DNA of 64,000 nucleotides from Pseudomonas frederiksbergensis. GTDB taxonomy: Bacteria; Pseudomonadota; Gammaproteobacteria; Pseudomonadales; Pseudomonadaceae. Where the stretch lies: positions 255,051 to 319,050 of the forward strand of contig NZ_MOBP01000003.1 in assembly GCF_003732665.1 (NCBI RefSeq), in the 5' to 3' direction. The notes under the pieces are model-generated. The model was not told where the DNA came from and made no database searches. It was given only the letters and a program-made list of their open reading frames with translations. Shown piece by piece: positions 38,497-48,270 of this stretch. The translations under genes were made by a program, and so were the position numbers. Position 1 is the stretch's first letter. The number at the start of each line of letters is the position of its first letter.

Positions 38497-39443
38497 TCGG
38501 TTCGGCGCCTTCGGCTGAAGCTCGCCAGGTTGTGCGAGCCGCCGCGCAGTGGCTGGCGTTGATGGAATCCGGTTCCGCCAGTGAGCGCGAGCGTGCCGAG
38601 TTGCAGAGTTGGCGCGATAGTCACGCCAGTCATGAGCAGGCCTGGCAGAAGGCACAAATGCTGCGCCAGCGCTTTGCCGACTTGCCGCCGGCACTGGCCA
38701 TGGCCAGTCTGGATCGACCACAAGCCAGTCGGCGCACGGTGCTCAAACGTGCCGTAGGTGCGGTGGCGCTGGTGCCGACCGCCTGGCTGATCAGTCGGCA
38801 GTTGCCCCTGGACGTCTGGAGCGCCGATCTGCGAACCGCGACCGGGGAGGGCAAGAAAGTCCAGTTGGCCGATGGCAGCACGCTGCAATTGAACACCGCG
38901 AGCGCCGTCGATATCGACCTGAAGAATCGCCTGCTGAAACTCGTGGAAGGCGAAATAGCGCTGAATGTGCCTGGAGCTTCGCCGCTGACGATCCAGACGC
39001 GCTTCGGCCAAGTGGTCGTCAGTCAGAGCGAAGTCTGCGTGCGTCAGGAACAGACGGGCTGCAAGGTGTCCGTGCTCAAAGGCACGGTGCAGTTGCAGCC
39101 TCTGCGTGGACCGGTCTTTTCCTTGCGCGGCGGCCAGCAAGTCAGCCTTCAGGCGATGGGTGCCGGTAACGTGGAGCCATTCGACGTATTCGCCCCAGGC
39201 TGGCGCGACGGCGTGTTGATGGCGCAAAACCAGCCCCTGGGGGATTTTCTGCGCGAACTCAGCACCTATCGCCCCGGTGTACTGCGCTGGGAGCCGGAAC
39301 TGGAAGCCCTGCGTGTCACTGGCAGTTTTCGTCTGGAAGACACTGATCGCATCCTTGCGTTGCTGGCGGCCAGCCTGCCGCTGGAGGTGCATTCGCGTAC
39401 GCGTTATTGGGTAACGCTGCTGCCGCGCAAAAATATTGTTTAA
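38493..39443 (+). CDS. FecR-type anti-sigma factor / signal transducer
   Basis: 316 residues from a GTG codon that overlaps the sigma gene stop. The cytoplasmic N-terminus (AAAQWLALMESGSASERERA, with Trp residues as in FecR) binds the sigma factor. One membrane helix follows at about 80-100 (AVGAVALVPTAWLI). The periplasmic FecR domain holds RTATGEGKKVQLADGSTLQL. The C-terminal part (LGDFLRELSTYRPGVLRWEP) would contact the signalling domain of the receptor encoded next. Confidence 0.93.
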   Translation: MIGSAPSAEARQVVRAAAQWLALMESGSASERERAELQSWRDSHASHEQAWQKAQMLRQRFADLPPALAMASLDRPQASRRTVLKRAVGAVALVPTAWLISRQLPLDVWSADLRTATGEGKKVQLADGSTLQLNTASAVDIDLKNRLLKLVEGEIALNVPGASPLTIQTRFGQVVVSQSEVCVRQEQTGCKVSVLKGTVQLQPLRGPVFSLRGGQQVSLQAMGAGNVEPFDVFAPGWRDGVLMAQNQPLGDFLRELSTYRPGVLRWEPELEALRVTGSFRLEDTDRILALLAASLPLEVHSRTRYWVTLLPRKNIV

Positions 39444-39510
39444 GGCGTGTCCCCTTTTTTCGCGTCGCTTGTCATTCAAAGCAAGTGAAACGAAATCAGA
39501 GAGATTCTCA

Positions 39511-41937
39511 ATGCCCGCAGTGATGCCTTGCAGTACGCGTCTGACTCCCTCCAGGCTGCGCCCGTTGTTGCACTTGAGTCTGTTGTTGAGCCTGAGTGCC
39601 TGTCCGTTGTTCATCACTGCCGGTTGGGCCGCAGATGCGTCCAAACGCAGCTACCAAGTTCCCGCCGGCAGCCTCAGCGCTGCGCTGACCCGTTTCGCCG
39701 GGCTGGCCGGGGTGAACCTGTCGGTTGACCCGGCGCTGGTGAGTGGTCGTAACAGCCCCGGGCTCTCCGGTGACTTCGCGGTCGAGGAGGGCTTTGCCCG
39801 GCTGTTGCAGGGTTCTGGTCTGCAATTGCAACCGGTGGGCGAGCAAGCGTACATCCTGACCCCCGCGCCAGAAGGCGGCAGCCTGCAATTGGCGCCGACT
39901 TCGATTCTCGGTGCCACGGGCGGGTCGGACGCCGAGGTGTATACCGGCGGCCAGGTCGCACGCAAAGGTTCGCAAGGCATGCTCGGCTCCAAAGACTTCA
40001 TGGAAACGCCGTTCAGCATGACCACCTACACCGCCGAGGCGGTGAAGAACCAGCAGGCCCGTACCCTGGGCGACCTGGTGGCCAGCGATCCGTCGGTTCG
40101 CGCTACCAACCCTGCGGGTGGGCGCTATGAACAGTTCACCATTCGCGGGCTCAGCCTGTTCAACAGCGATGTTTCCTACAACGGCCTCTACGGCGTGCTG
40201 CCGACCTATACGATTGACATGGAGATGGCTGACCGCGTCGACATCATCAAAGGCCCGAGCCAGCTCATCAACGGCATCTCGCCGCGGGGCAGCGTCGGTG
40301 GCGGGATCAACGTGGTGCCCAAGCGTGCCACCGATGCGCCAATCACCTCGTTCACCGCTAACTACGCGTCCAACAACCAGATTGGCGGCGCCGTGGATAT
40401 CGCCCGTCGCTTTGGTGAGGATGACAAGTTCGGGATTCGTTTCAACGGCGTGAAGCAGTCCGGCGACACCGAATGGGATCACCAGAGTGTCGACCGCGAC
40501 ATGGCCGTACTGGGCCTGGATTTTCGCGGCGAACGCCTGCGCCTCTCGACCGACGTCGGGCACACCGAGCGTGATACCGATGCGCCGCAGGAGCGTGTGC
40601 AGGTCCTCGGCCTCAATACGAAAGTCCCGAATCCGAACGATGTTCGCCACAACTATGCGCAGCCTTGGAGCAAGGCGCGAACCAAGGACACCTTCGGGAT
40701 TGTTAACGGCGAATACGACGTCAGCGATTCCGTCATGCTGTACGGCGGCGTGGGCGCGCGTAAAAGCAATCACGACTTCCTGCGGCATGCCGTGGCAGTC
40801 ACCAATAATGCCGGCGATTTCAGCGTTCAGCCCCGTGACTTCACCCGTGACGAAAATGTCCGCACGGGCAATTTTGGCGTACGCAACTGGTTTCATACCG
40901 GTCCGGTGAGCCATGAAATCAATCTGGCGGCCAGTTATTTCTATATGGACTTCGAAAATGGCGGCGCTCGCTATGCCTCGGCCCCCAGCAATCTCTACAA
41001 CCCGGTAGAAACGCCGACACCGAACAGACCTACGCGACAGGATCCGAAGGTCTACACAGAGAACCTCTCCACCGGCCTGGCGTTGTCGGACACTCTCGGC
41101 TTCTTCGATGACCGTGTGCTGCTAACCTTCGGCGCTCGCTGGCAGCGCGTGAAGGTTGACGATTGGAACAATGACGTCAAAGGCGACACCGCCTATGACG
41201 AAGAAAAAGTTTCGCCGTCGGGTGGCATCCTGTTCAAGGCCACCGACAAACTGTCGCTGTACGCCAACTACATGGAAGGCTTGAGCCAGGGCAAGATTGC
41301 GCCGACAGCCTCGGTCAACGACGATGAGATTTTCCCTCCGTTCATCAGCCGTTCGGTCGAGGTCGGCGCCAAGTATGACGCCGGTGCGTTCGCCGTCACC
41401 GCTGCGGTGTTCCGGATCAAGCAGCCGGCCTACGAGACTAACGACAAGACACAGATCTTCGGCCCGAACGGCAAGCGTCAGAACACCGGTGTGGAAGTGA
41501 GCATGTTCGGTGAACCGCTCGATGGCTTCCGCCTGCTCGGCGGCGTCATGTATATCGACAGCGAATTGAAAAAGACCACCGACGGCCTCTACGACGGAAA
41601 CCGCGCCCCAGCCACGCCGAAATACAACGTCAACCTCGGCGCCGAATATGACGTGCGCAGCGTACAGGGCCTGACCCTGACCAGCCGCGCCATCTATTCC
41701 AGCTCGCAGTACCTGGACCAGTCCAACGTCGAGGAAATCGACGCGTGGACCCGCATGGACGTCGGCGCTCGCTACGCGTTCAAGGTCGACGAGAAGAACG
41801 TCACCTTGCGCGGCAATATCGAGAACGTGGCGAATAAGCGCTACTGGAGTTCGGCCGGGGCTTCGGATGACAGTGAGCCTGGCTTGACCCTCTCGACCCC
41901 GCGCACCTATCTCCTTTCGGCAACCGTCGACTTCTGA
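39511..41937 (+). CDS. acr: TonB-dependent siderophore receptor with signalling domain (achromobactin receptor-like)
   Basis: 808 residues. A long signal sequence ends near ITAGWAA. A secretin/TonB short N-terminal (STN) domain follows at about 50-120 (YQVPAGSLSAALTRFAGLAG), which allows surface signalling through FecR. The plug domain holds FTIRGLSLFNSDVSYNGLYG and DIIKGPSQLINGISPRGSVG. The beta-barrel ends in the expected aromatic residue (LLSATVDF). The ATG at 39511 was chosen for the signal peptide. It should import the ferric siderophore made by the adjacent genes. Confidence 0.92.
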   Translation: MPAVMPCSTRLTPSRLRPLLHLSLLLSLSACPLFITAGWAADASKRSYQVPAGSLSAALTRFAGLAGVNLSVDPALVSGRNSPGLSGDFAVEEGFARLLQGSGLQLQPVGEQAYILTPAPEGGSLQLAPTSILGATGGSDAEVYTGGQVARKGSQGMLGSKDFMETPFSMTTYTAEAVKNQQARTLGDLVASDPSVRATNPAGGRYEQFTIRGLSLFNSDVSYNGLYGVLPTYTIDMEMADRVDIIKGPSQLINGISPRGSVGGGINVVPKRATDAPITSFTANYASNNQIGGAVDIARRFGEDDKFGIRFNGVKQSGDTEWDHQSVDRDMAVLGLDFRGERLRLSTDVGHTERDTDAPQERVQVLGLNTKVPNPNDVRHNYAQPWSKARTKDTFGIVNGEYDVSDSVMLYGGVGARKSNHDFLRHAVAVTNNAGDFSVQPRDFTRDENVRTGNFGVRNWFHTGPVSHEINLAASYFYMDFENGGARYASAPSNLYNPVETPTPNRPTRQDPKVYTENLSTGLALSDTLGFFDDRVLLTFGARWQRVKVDDWNNDVKGDTAYDEEKVSPSGGILFKATDKLSLYANYMEGLSQGKIAPTASVNDDEIFPPFISRSVEVGAKYDAGAFAVTAAVFRIKQPAYETNDKTQIFGPNGKRQNTGVEVSMFGEPLDGFRLLGGVMYIDSELKKTTDGLYDGNRAPATPKYNVNLGAEYDVRSVQGLTLTSRAIYSSSQYLDQSNVEEIDAWTRMDVGARYAFKVDEKNVTLRGNIENVANKRYWSSAGASDDSEPGLTLSTPRTYLLSATVDF

Positions 41938-42289
41938 ATCGAACCCGTCGTGCGCCACAGGGAAGGGCGCCGCCGTGTTGTTGATGAACTGATTCTGGCA
42001 GAGGAAGAGCCCATGTCCACGCTAACATGATCTAACGCGACACTTTTATTTCAGTTGTTACCTGTTTAAAGGTAATAACAAAGTTGTCAGATTTATAACA
42101 AGAACATGGCCGGATAATGGCACTGATGATCGTATTTCAAGTTTTTATAACTTGTGATGGTGCGTGCGCGAACAGTTTTAATAGCCGAATATCGAGTTAT
42201 GTAAATATTCCAAAAAAGTGTGAGCCAGCAGTTGCGTCCAATTCTTAATGGGAATAGTTTGCATATCGAAACTTATCGAGGATAAACCG
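41938..42289 (+). promoter_or_regulatory. AT-rich regulatory region before acsF, with inverted repeat and possible Fur box
   Basis: No gene is visible in these 352 bases, which are much richer in A+T than their surroundings. GTTGTTACCT (42054-42063) and AGGTAATAAC (42070-42079) form a 10-bp inverted repeat with one mismatch around GTTTAA. TTAATGGGAATAGTTTGCAT (42245-42264) is a weak Fur-box-like sequence just before acsF. The receptor transcript must also end here, but no clear terminator is seen. Confidence 0.5.
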
Positions 42290-43666
42290 ATGTTGAATGA
42301 TGGCTTATTGCACTCTAACACTTTGCAAAAAACCAATGCCGACTATCTGGCTCGACAAAGCAAGTTCGAATCCAATGTACGCAGTTATCCACGCAAGTTG
42401 CCACTGGCGATTGCCAAGGCGCATGGCGTCTGGGTAACCGACGTCGAGGGCAATACCTACCTCGACTGCCTGGCCGGCGCCGGCACCCTGGCCCTGGGGC
42501 ACAACCATCCGGCGATCATGGCCAGCCTCGACAGTTTCCTCACCTCGGGCCTGCCGATGCACACCCTGGACCTGACCACCCCGGTCAAGGACGCCTTCAG
42601 CGAAACCCTGCTCAGTCTGTTGCCGAACCAGGGCCGCGATTACTGCCTGCAATTTTGCGGACCGTCCGGAGCGGATGCGGTGGAGGCGGCGCTGAAGCTC
42701 GCCAAAACTTTTACCGGGCGCAGCAACATCATCAGTTTCTCCGGGGCCTACCATGGCATGACCCACGGCGCCCTGGCCCTGACCGGCAATACCGCGCCGA
42801 AAAATGCCATCGCCAGCCTGATGCCGGGCGTGCAGTTCATGCCGTTCCCCCATGAATACCGTTGCCCGCTGGGGATTGGCGGCGAGGCTGGGGTCGAGGC
42901 GCTGACCCACTATTTCACCCAGTTCATTGAAGACGTCGAAAGTGGCGTTTCGCTTCCGGCGGCGGTCATTCTTGAGGCCGTGCAGGGCGAGGGTGGAGTC
43001 AACAGTGCCCCGGCGAGCTGGCTGCGGGCGATCCGCGAGGTGACGCGCAAGCACGGCATCCTGCTGATACTTGACGAAGTGCAGACCGGTTTCGGTCGCA
43101 CCGGCAAGATGTTTGCCTTCGAACACGCTGAAATCGAACCCGACCTGATCGTCATGTCCAAAGCCGTCGGTGGCGGTTTGCCGATGGCGGTGCTGGGCAT
43201 CCGCCGTGAGTTCGACGCCTGGGAGCCGGGTAACCACGCCGGCACCTTTCGCGGCAACCAGATGGCCATGGCCGCCGGGCTGGCGACGTTGCAGGTGCTG
43301 CAACAACAGAACCTAGCCGCCCAGGCCGAACGCCGTGGTCAGTGGCTAAAGGACCGATTGGTCGAGTTGCAGGCCCATTACCCGGCCCTCGGCCAGGTGC
43401 GCGGTCGCGGCTTGATGCTGGGCATCGAGATCGTCGATGAACGCCAACCGGCGGATCGCCACGGGCATTTCCCGATGGACCCGGCGCTGGCCGTGGCCAT
43501 CCAGCAGCAGTGTTTCAAACAAGGCCTGTTACTCGAGCGCGGCGGACGCAAAGGCAATGTGATTCGCCTGTTGCCGCCGTTGATTATCGACGAAGAACAA
43601 TGCCAGCAAGTGATCCAGCGTTTTGATAACGCCGTGGCGGCCGCTTTGTTGCAATTGCGCCCTTGA
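42290..43666 (+). CDS. acsF: Diaminobutyrate-2-oxoglutarate aminotransferase (AcsF-like)
   Basis: 458 residues. A class III PLP aminotransferase that forms L-2,4-diaminobutyrate from aspartate semialdehyde, the diamine used in achromobactin. Landmarks are [34 protein letters not shown], and [15 protein letters not shown]. The PLP lysine is in [16 protein letters not shown]. The ATG at 42290 is preceded by GAGGA. It is separated from acsD by about 190 bases containing inverted repeats, so it may have its own control. Confidence 0.9.
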   Translation: MLNDGLLHSNTLQKTNADYLARQSKFESNVRSYPRKLPLAIAKAHGVWVTDVEGNTYLDCLAGAGTLALGHNHPAIMASLDSFLTSGLPMHTLDLTTPVKDAFSETLLSLLPNQGRDYCLQFCGPSGADAVEAALKLAKTFTGRSNIISFSGAYHGMTHGALALTGNTAPKNAIASLMPGVQFMPFPHEYRCPLGIGGEAGVEALTHYFTQFIEDVESGVSLPAAVILEAVQGEGGVNSAPASWLRAIREVTRKHGILLILDEVQTGFGRTGKMFAFEHAEIEPDLIVMSKAVGGGLPMAVLGIRREFDAWEPGNHAGTFRGNQMAMAAGLATLQVLQQQNLAAQAERRGQWLKDRLVELQAHYPALGQVRGRGLMLGIEIVDERQPADRHGHFPMDPALAVAIQQQCFKQGLLLERGGRKGNVIRLLPPLIIDEEQCQQVIQRFDNAVAAALLQLRP

Positions 43667-43673
43667 ATGAATC

Positions 43674-43789
43674 AATCGAAGTTGCCTCGCAATACCTGCG
43701 GCAGACAGCAACTTCGATAGTCGTCCGATTGTTTAAAAGGTTAAACAAAGTGATGTCGTTATGTGGAGTTCTGTCGGCCGTTTAAACGG
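43674..43789. repeat. Three inverted repeats between acsF and acsD
   Basis: ATCGAAGTTGC and GCAACTTCGAT form an 11-bp inverted repeat with a 22-base spacer, but no T run follows. TTGTTTAA-AAGG-TTAAACAA (43729-43748) is a perfect 8-bp inverted repeat. CCGTTTAAACGG (43778-43789) is a perfect 12-base palindrome. The latter two share GTTTAA with the repeat upstream of acsF. They look like protein-binding sites; the protein is not known. Confidence 0.6.
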
Positions 43790-43858
43790 TTGCTCAGCAA
43801 CTAATTTTTTCCGCGATATAACGTGTCCAGTGACCTCACGGGCTACTGTGGAGCACCC

Positions 43859-45640
43859 ATGAATCATCCGAATCGCAATGTATTACCGAATATGGTCAGT
43901 GAGTTGGCAACGACCTGTGCGCTGCTTAATTGTTTGATCAAAGAGTTCGCCCTGCCGGAAAACTGCCTCAGCTACAGTTGGCCGACGCAGATGCAAGGTA
44001 TCGCGCCGGGCAGTTACCTCGAAGGCCTGGAATGGAAGGGTATTCCCCTGACCATTAAGCTGCCCAACCAGCAGCAGTTCTTCGTGATGGTGGACCGCCG
44101 TGACGGTCTGGGCAGTCACCGTTACCTGTCGGACGTCTATGCCCGGCGCGGTGAGGGCGACTGGTCGTGCCTGGGCTTCGCCGAGTTCGTCGAGCAGATG
44201 CTCGCGGCGTGCGAACACATGACCCGTGCCAGTAACGACGAGTTGCTGGATCAAGTCCTGCAAAGCCAGTTGCTGACCGCCGCCATCGTCGGCCACAACA
44301 CGCCGATGGACGCGGACCCGCTCAGCGGTTACCTGGCCAGCGAGCAGGGCCTGTGGTTTGGTCACCCGAACCACCCGGCACCCAAGGCGCGGCTGTGGCC
44401 GGCGCATCTGGCTCAGGAAACCTACGCTCCCGAATTCCAGGCGCGTACGGCGATGCATTTGTTCGAAGTGTCATTGGAAGGGCTGAGCGTCGGCGCCAAC
44501 GGCCTGAGCAAAGCCCAGGTACTGGCCGGTTTCGCCGATCAGTCCCAGGCAAGGCCTGGGCACGCGGTGATCTGCATGCACCCGGTGCAGGCGCAGTTGT
44601 TCATGCAGGACGGCCGAGTACAGCACCTGCTGAAATCCAAAGACATCGTCGACCTGGGTGCCACGGGGTTTATGGCCAATCCCACGGCGTCGATCCGCAC
44701 TTGGTACATCGAGGGTCACGCGTTCTTCATCAAGGGTTCGCTGAACGTGCGCATCACCAATTGCGTCAGGAAAAACGCCTGGTACGAATTGGAAAGCGCG
44801 CTGATGATCGACCGCATTTTCCGCAACCTGCAACTGACCCAACCCGAGACCCTCGGCGGGCTGTCGGTAGTGGCCGAGCCGGGCCTGTTGAGCTGGGCGC
44901 CGCAAAGCTCCAGCGAAGCCGACAGCCATTGGTTCCGCGAGCAGACCGGGGCGATCCTGAGGGAGAATTTCTGCCTCGACACCGGCACCGACTGCAGCAT
45001 CATGGCCGGCACGCTGTTCGCCCGGGGCCTGCATCTGCGGCCGCTGGTGCTTGAATTCCTGACCCGCTTCAATGGCAATGACATCGACGATCAACAGTTG
45101 TTGAGCTGGTTCGACGACTATCAGGCGCTGCTGCTGCGGCCGGTGCTGGCACTGTTCTTCAACCACGGCATCGTCATGGAGCCGCACTTGCAGAACAGCG
45201 TGTTGGTACACGACAACGGTCGCCCGCAACGCTTGCTGCTGCGGGATTTCGAAGGGGTGAAACTGACCGAAGAACTGGGGGCGTCGAAGATCGACGCTGA
45301 CGTGCATCCACGAGTCCGCGAGTCGCTGCTGTATACCCGCCAGCAGGGCTGGAATCGCATCGTCTACTGCCTGTTCGTCAATAACTTGTCCGAGGCCGTG
45401 CTGGCCCTGAGCTGGGAGCGTCCGCACCTGGCGCCGCTGATGTGGCAACGGGTCGAGCAGCAACTGATCAGCATCCGCGCCGAAGTGACCCGCGCGGCAC
45501 CGGAGCTGGATGCACTGATCGCCGGCCAGCCGATTGCCTGCAAAACCAACCTCAAAGTGCGTCTGGCAGCCAAGGCTGATCGCCAGGCCGGCTACGTCAC
45601 TTTAGTGTCCCCGTGGGGCAAGGAGACTCAGCATGGATAA
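43859..45640 (+). CDS. acsD: NIS siderophore synthetase AcsD (IucA/IucC family)
   Basis: 593 residues. An ATP-dependent synthetase of the IucA/IucC superfamily; AcsD starts achromobactin assembly by joining citrate to L-serine. Superfamily motifs are FGHPNHPAPKARLWP, in the position of the HP-x2-K nucleotide-binding motif, and IVMEPHLQNSVLVHDNGRPQ with RLLLRDFEGVKL near the C-terminus. HLQN in place of HGQN distinguishes it from AcsA and AcsC in this cluster. The ATG at 43859 follows GGAG. It overlaps acsE. Confidence 0.9.
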   Translation: MNHPNRNVLPNMVSELATTCALLNCLIKEFALPENCLSYSWPTQMQGIAPGSYLEGLEWKGIPLTIKLPNQQQFFVMVDRRDGLGSHRYLSDVYARRGEGDWSCLGFAEFVEQMLAACEHMTRASNDELLDQVLQSQLLTAAIVGHNTPMDADPLSGYLASEQGLWFGHPNHPAPKARLWPAHLAQETYAPEFQARTAMHLFEVSLEGLSVGANGLSKAQVLAGFADQSQARPGHAVICMHPVQAQLFMQDGRVQHLLKSKDIVDLGATGFMANPTASIRTWYIEGHAFFIKGSLNVRITNCVRKNAWYELESALMIDRIFRNLQLTQPETLGGLSVVAEPGLLSWAPQSSSEADSHWFREQTGAILRENFCLDTGTDCSIMAGTLFARGLHLRPLVLEFLTRFNGNDIDDQQLLSWFDDYQALLLRPVLALFFNHGIVMEPHLQNSVLVHDNGRPQRLLLRDFEGVKLTEELGASKIDADVHPRVRESLLYTRQQGWNRIVYCLFVNNLSEAVLALSWERPHLAPLMWQRVEQQLISIRAEVTRAAPELDALIAGQPIACKTNLKVRLAAKADRQAGYVTLVSPWGKETQHG

Positions 45641-46835
45641 GCTGCCCGCCACGGTATTGGCCGCCATCGACGAAGCCCGCACGCAACAGGAAGATCCGCT
45701 GGCGCTGTTCATCTATGACCTGGATGCGCTGAAACAGCACGTCACCCAAGTGATGGCCGTGCTGCCCAAAGGCGTGGAGCTTTACTACGCGATCAAGGCC
45801 AACAGCGAACCGCAGATCCTCGCCACCGTCGCGCCGTTGGTGCACGGGCTTGAGATTTCCTCCGGCGGCGAGATTGATCGCGTCCAAGCCTGCCCGACAC
45901 TCAAGCCCTTCATCTTCTCCGGCCCGGGCAAACTGGATTCCGATCTGCGCTCAGCGCTGCAACACGGCGCCGAAGCGATTCACATCGAAAGCCTGAATGA
46001 AATCGTCCGCTTGCAACGGCTGGCGCTGGAAGCGGGGCGGGTGCAGGACGTGTTGCTGCGGATCAACCCGGAACTGCCGTCGCCGCTGTCGAGCAAATTG
46101 GCAATGGCCGGCACCGCCACGCCGTTCGGGATTGACGAGTCAGAACTGGCGCAAGCGGTGAGCTGGGTGGATAACGCCAGTCATCTGCGGCTCAAGGGTT
46201 TCCATGTGCATGCGATGTCCCATCAGTCGCTGGTGGAGCGTCACGAACAACTGCTGGACCTTTACCTGGAGCGCTGGCCGCAATGGAAGGCGTTGTCGGC
46301 CAGTCCGGCGACGATCACCCACCTCAATGTCGGTGGCGGCATCGGCGTGAACTACCTCGGCGCTGAGCAGTTTGATTGGCAGCGGTTGTGTGCGCACCTG
46401 GGCGAGTCCCTGGCGGCGTGTGCCGATGCGCCGATTGTGCGTTTCGAGCCCGGTCGCTTCATCAGCGCTTATTGCGGTTACTACGCCATCGAAGTGCTGG
46501 ACAGCAAAACCAGTCACGGCAAGCACTTCCTGGTCTGTCGCGGCGGCACCCATCACTTCCGTTTGCCGGTGGCTCAGGGGCACGATCACCCGGTCATTCA
46601 TCTGCCCCGAAACCCTGCAACTCCGGGCGCAGTGGAGCGCAAGTGGACCGTGGTCGGGCAACTCTGCACGCCCAAGGACGTGTTGAGTCGCGACTGCCCA
46701 CTGACGGGCGTCGAGGTCGGCGACATGCTGGTGCTGCCGCTGGCCGGAGCCTATGGCTACAACATCTCCCACGCCGATTTCCTCTGCCATCCGCGACCGC
46801 CGCAGCTGTTTGCAGGAGGCGCATCTTGGGTTTGA
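45633..46835 (+). CDS. acsE: PLP-dependent decarboxylase AcsE (DAP/ornithine decarboxylase fold III)
   Basis: 400 residues. An alanine-racemase-fold decarboxylase; in achromobactin synthesis AcsE produces the ethanolamine unit by decarboxylating a serine-derived group. The PLP lysine is in VELYYAIKANSEPQILATVA. LEISSGGEIDRVQA and THLNVGGGIGVNYLG bind the phosphate. FEPGRFISAYCGYYAIEVLD follows. The start overlaps acsD by 8 bases after AAGGAG, and the end overlaps the exporter gene. Confidence 0.9.
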   Translation: MDKLPATVLAAIDEARTQQEDPLALFIYDLDALKQHVTQVMAVLPKGVELYYAIKANSEPQILATVAPLVHGLEISSGGEIDRVQACPTLKPFIFSGPGKLDSDLRSALQHGAEAIHIESLNEIVRLQRLALEAGRVQDVLLRINPELPSPLSSKLAMAGTATPFGIDESELAQAVSWVDNASHLRLKGFHVHAMSHQSLVERHEQLLDLYLERWPQWKALSASPATITHLNVGGGIGVNYLGAEQFDWQRLCAHLGESLAACADAPIVRFEPGRFISAYCGYYAIEVLDSKTSHGKHFLVCRGGTHHFRLPVAQGHDHPVIHLPRNPATPGAVERKWTVVGQLCTPKDVLSRDCPLTGVEVGDMLVLPLAGAYGYNISHADFLCHPRPPQLFAGGASWV

Positions 46836-48247
46836 CCGTGGCCGCTCCGCGCTGGCTGGTGGTGGTCAATGTGCTGTTGGGCACCTTGACCGTCAGCCTC
46901 AACAACAGCTCGCTCAACCCGGCGTTGCCGGCGTTCATGACCGCTTTCGACATCGGCCCGGTGCTGGCGACGTGGATCGTCGCCGCGTTCATGGTGAGCA
47001 TGGGCATGACCATGCCGCTCACCAGTTTTCTCAGCCAGCGGGTAGGGCGCAAGCGCCTGTACCTGTGGGGCGTGGCGTTGTTTGTCTGCGGCTCGCTGAT
47101 GGGCGCTTTCGCCAACTCCATCGCGCTGGTGATTACCGCTCGGGTGGTGCAAGGCGTTGCCAGCGGGCTGATGATTCCGCTGTCGCTGGCGATCATTTTT
47201 TCCGTGTACGCCAAAGGTGAGCGCGGCCGGGTGACCGGTCTGTGGGGCGCGGCGGTGATGCTGGCGCCAGCGTTGGGGCCGTTGTGCGGCAGCCTGATGT
47301 TGGAGTGGTTCAGTTGGCGCTCGTTGTTCCTGATGAACGTCCCGATTGGCATCGTCGCGCTGATCCTCGGTGTGGCGGTGCTGCCAGCGTCGGAAGCGTC
47401 CGAGCGCAAACCGTTTGATCTGGCGGGTTACCTGTTGATCGCGGCGGGCATTGGCCTGTTGATGGTCGCGGTGGGTCGTCTGCGCCACGCTGATGCTCTG
47501 ACCGATCCGCTCAACCTCGGTATGTTGCTGGCGGCCATCGTCTGTCTGGTCGCTTTCGTGAAGCTGGAACTGAACCGCACTTCGCCGCTGCTCAACCTGC
47601 GCATCTTCGCCCTGCGCGGTTATCGCCTGAGCGTGATCATCGCCGTGGTGCAGTCGGTCGGCATGTTCGAGTGTCTGGTGTTGCTGCCGTTGCTGGTGCA
47701 AGTGGTGATGGGTTACAGCGCGATCTGGACCGGTCTGTCGCTGTTGTGCACGGCGGCGTTTGCCAGCCTGTTCGGCAACCTCGGCGGTCGCTGGCTGGAT
47801 CGCTATGGGCCTCGGGGCGTGGTGCTCTGGGGCTTGCTGATGACCGGCGCCGCGACGCTCGGCCTGGGCATGCTCGGTGCCGGCTCCTCCATCGCTGTGG
47901 TGTTTTTCCTGATGATGGTGCGCGGCGCCGGGCTCGGTCTGTCGTACATCCCGATCACCACCGCCGGGCTCAATGCCTTGCCCGAACCGATGGTTACCCA
48001 GGGCGCCGCGATGAACAACATCTCCAGGCGCCTCGTCTCCTCACTGGCCATCGTCATCGCTTCGCTTTGGCTCGAGTTTCGCCTGGGGGAGGGGCTTGAT
48101 TCCGCCGCCACGTCTGGGGCGATCAGCGAAGTGTTCATGGCCACCGGCATCCTGGTTTTGCTGGCGTTGCCCTGCGCCTGGCGTTTTCCCGTTCACGCAT
48201 CCGACGAGCCGGACGAGGCACTGCCCTCGGCCCTCGAACACCGTTAA
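46826..48247 (+). CDS. MFS transporter, probable siderophore exporter (YhcA-like)
   Basis: 473 residues from a TTG codon placed 6 bases after a strong AGGAGG ribosome site; longer readings would lie inside acsE. It has 12-14 membrane helices of the DHA2 type (WLVVVNVLLGTLTVSLNNSS, then NPALPAFM). The loop motif FLSQRVGRKRLYLWG is the MFS motif A. The homologous position in the Dickeya achromobactin operon holds yhcA, thought to export the siderophore. Export here is inferred from context. Confidence 0.88.
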   Translation: MGLTVAAPRWLVVVNVLLGTLTVSLNNSSLNPALPAFMTAFDIGPVLATWIVAAFMVSMGMTMPLTSFLSQRVGRKRLYLWGVALFVCGSLMGAFANSIALVITARVVQGVASGLMIPLSLAIIFSVYAKGERGRVTGLWGAAVMLAPALGPLCGSLMLEWFSWRSLFLMNVPIGIVALILGVAVLPASEASERKPFDLAGYLLIAAGIGLLMVAVGRLRHADALTDPLNLGMLLAAIVCLVAFVKLELNRTSPLLNLRIFALRGYRLSVIIAVVQSVGMFECLVLLPLLVQVVMGYSAIWTGLSLLCTAAFASLFGNLGGRWLDRYGPRGVVLWGLLMTGAATLGLGMLGAGSSIAVVFFLMMVRGAGLGLSYIPITTAGLNALPEPMVTQGAAMNNISRRLVSSLAIVIASLWLEFRLGEGLDSAATSGAISEVFMATGILVLLALPCAWRFPVHASDEPDEALPSALEHR

Positions 48248-48270
48248 TTCTTTAATCGATAGGTATGACA

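Noticed and set aside
46376..46825. 150-codon N-terminal extension of the MFS exporter
   Set aside because: It overlaps acsE in another frame, lacks membrane character, and a strong ribosome site marks the start at 46826.
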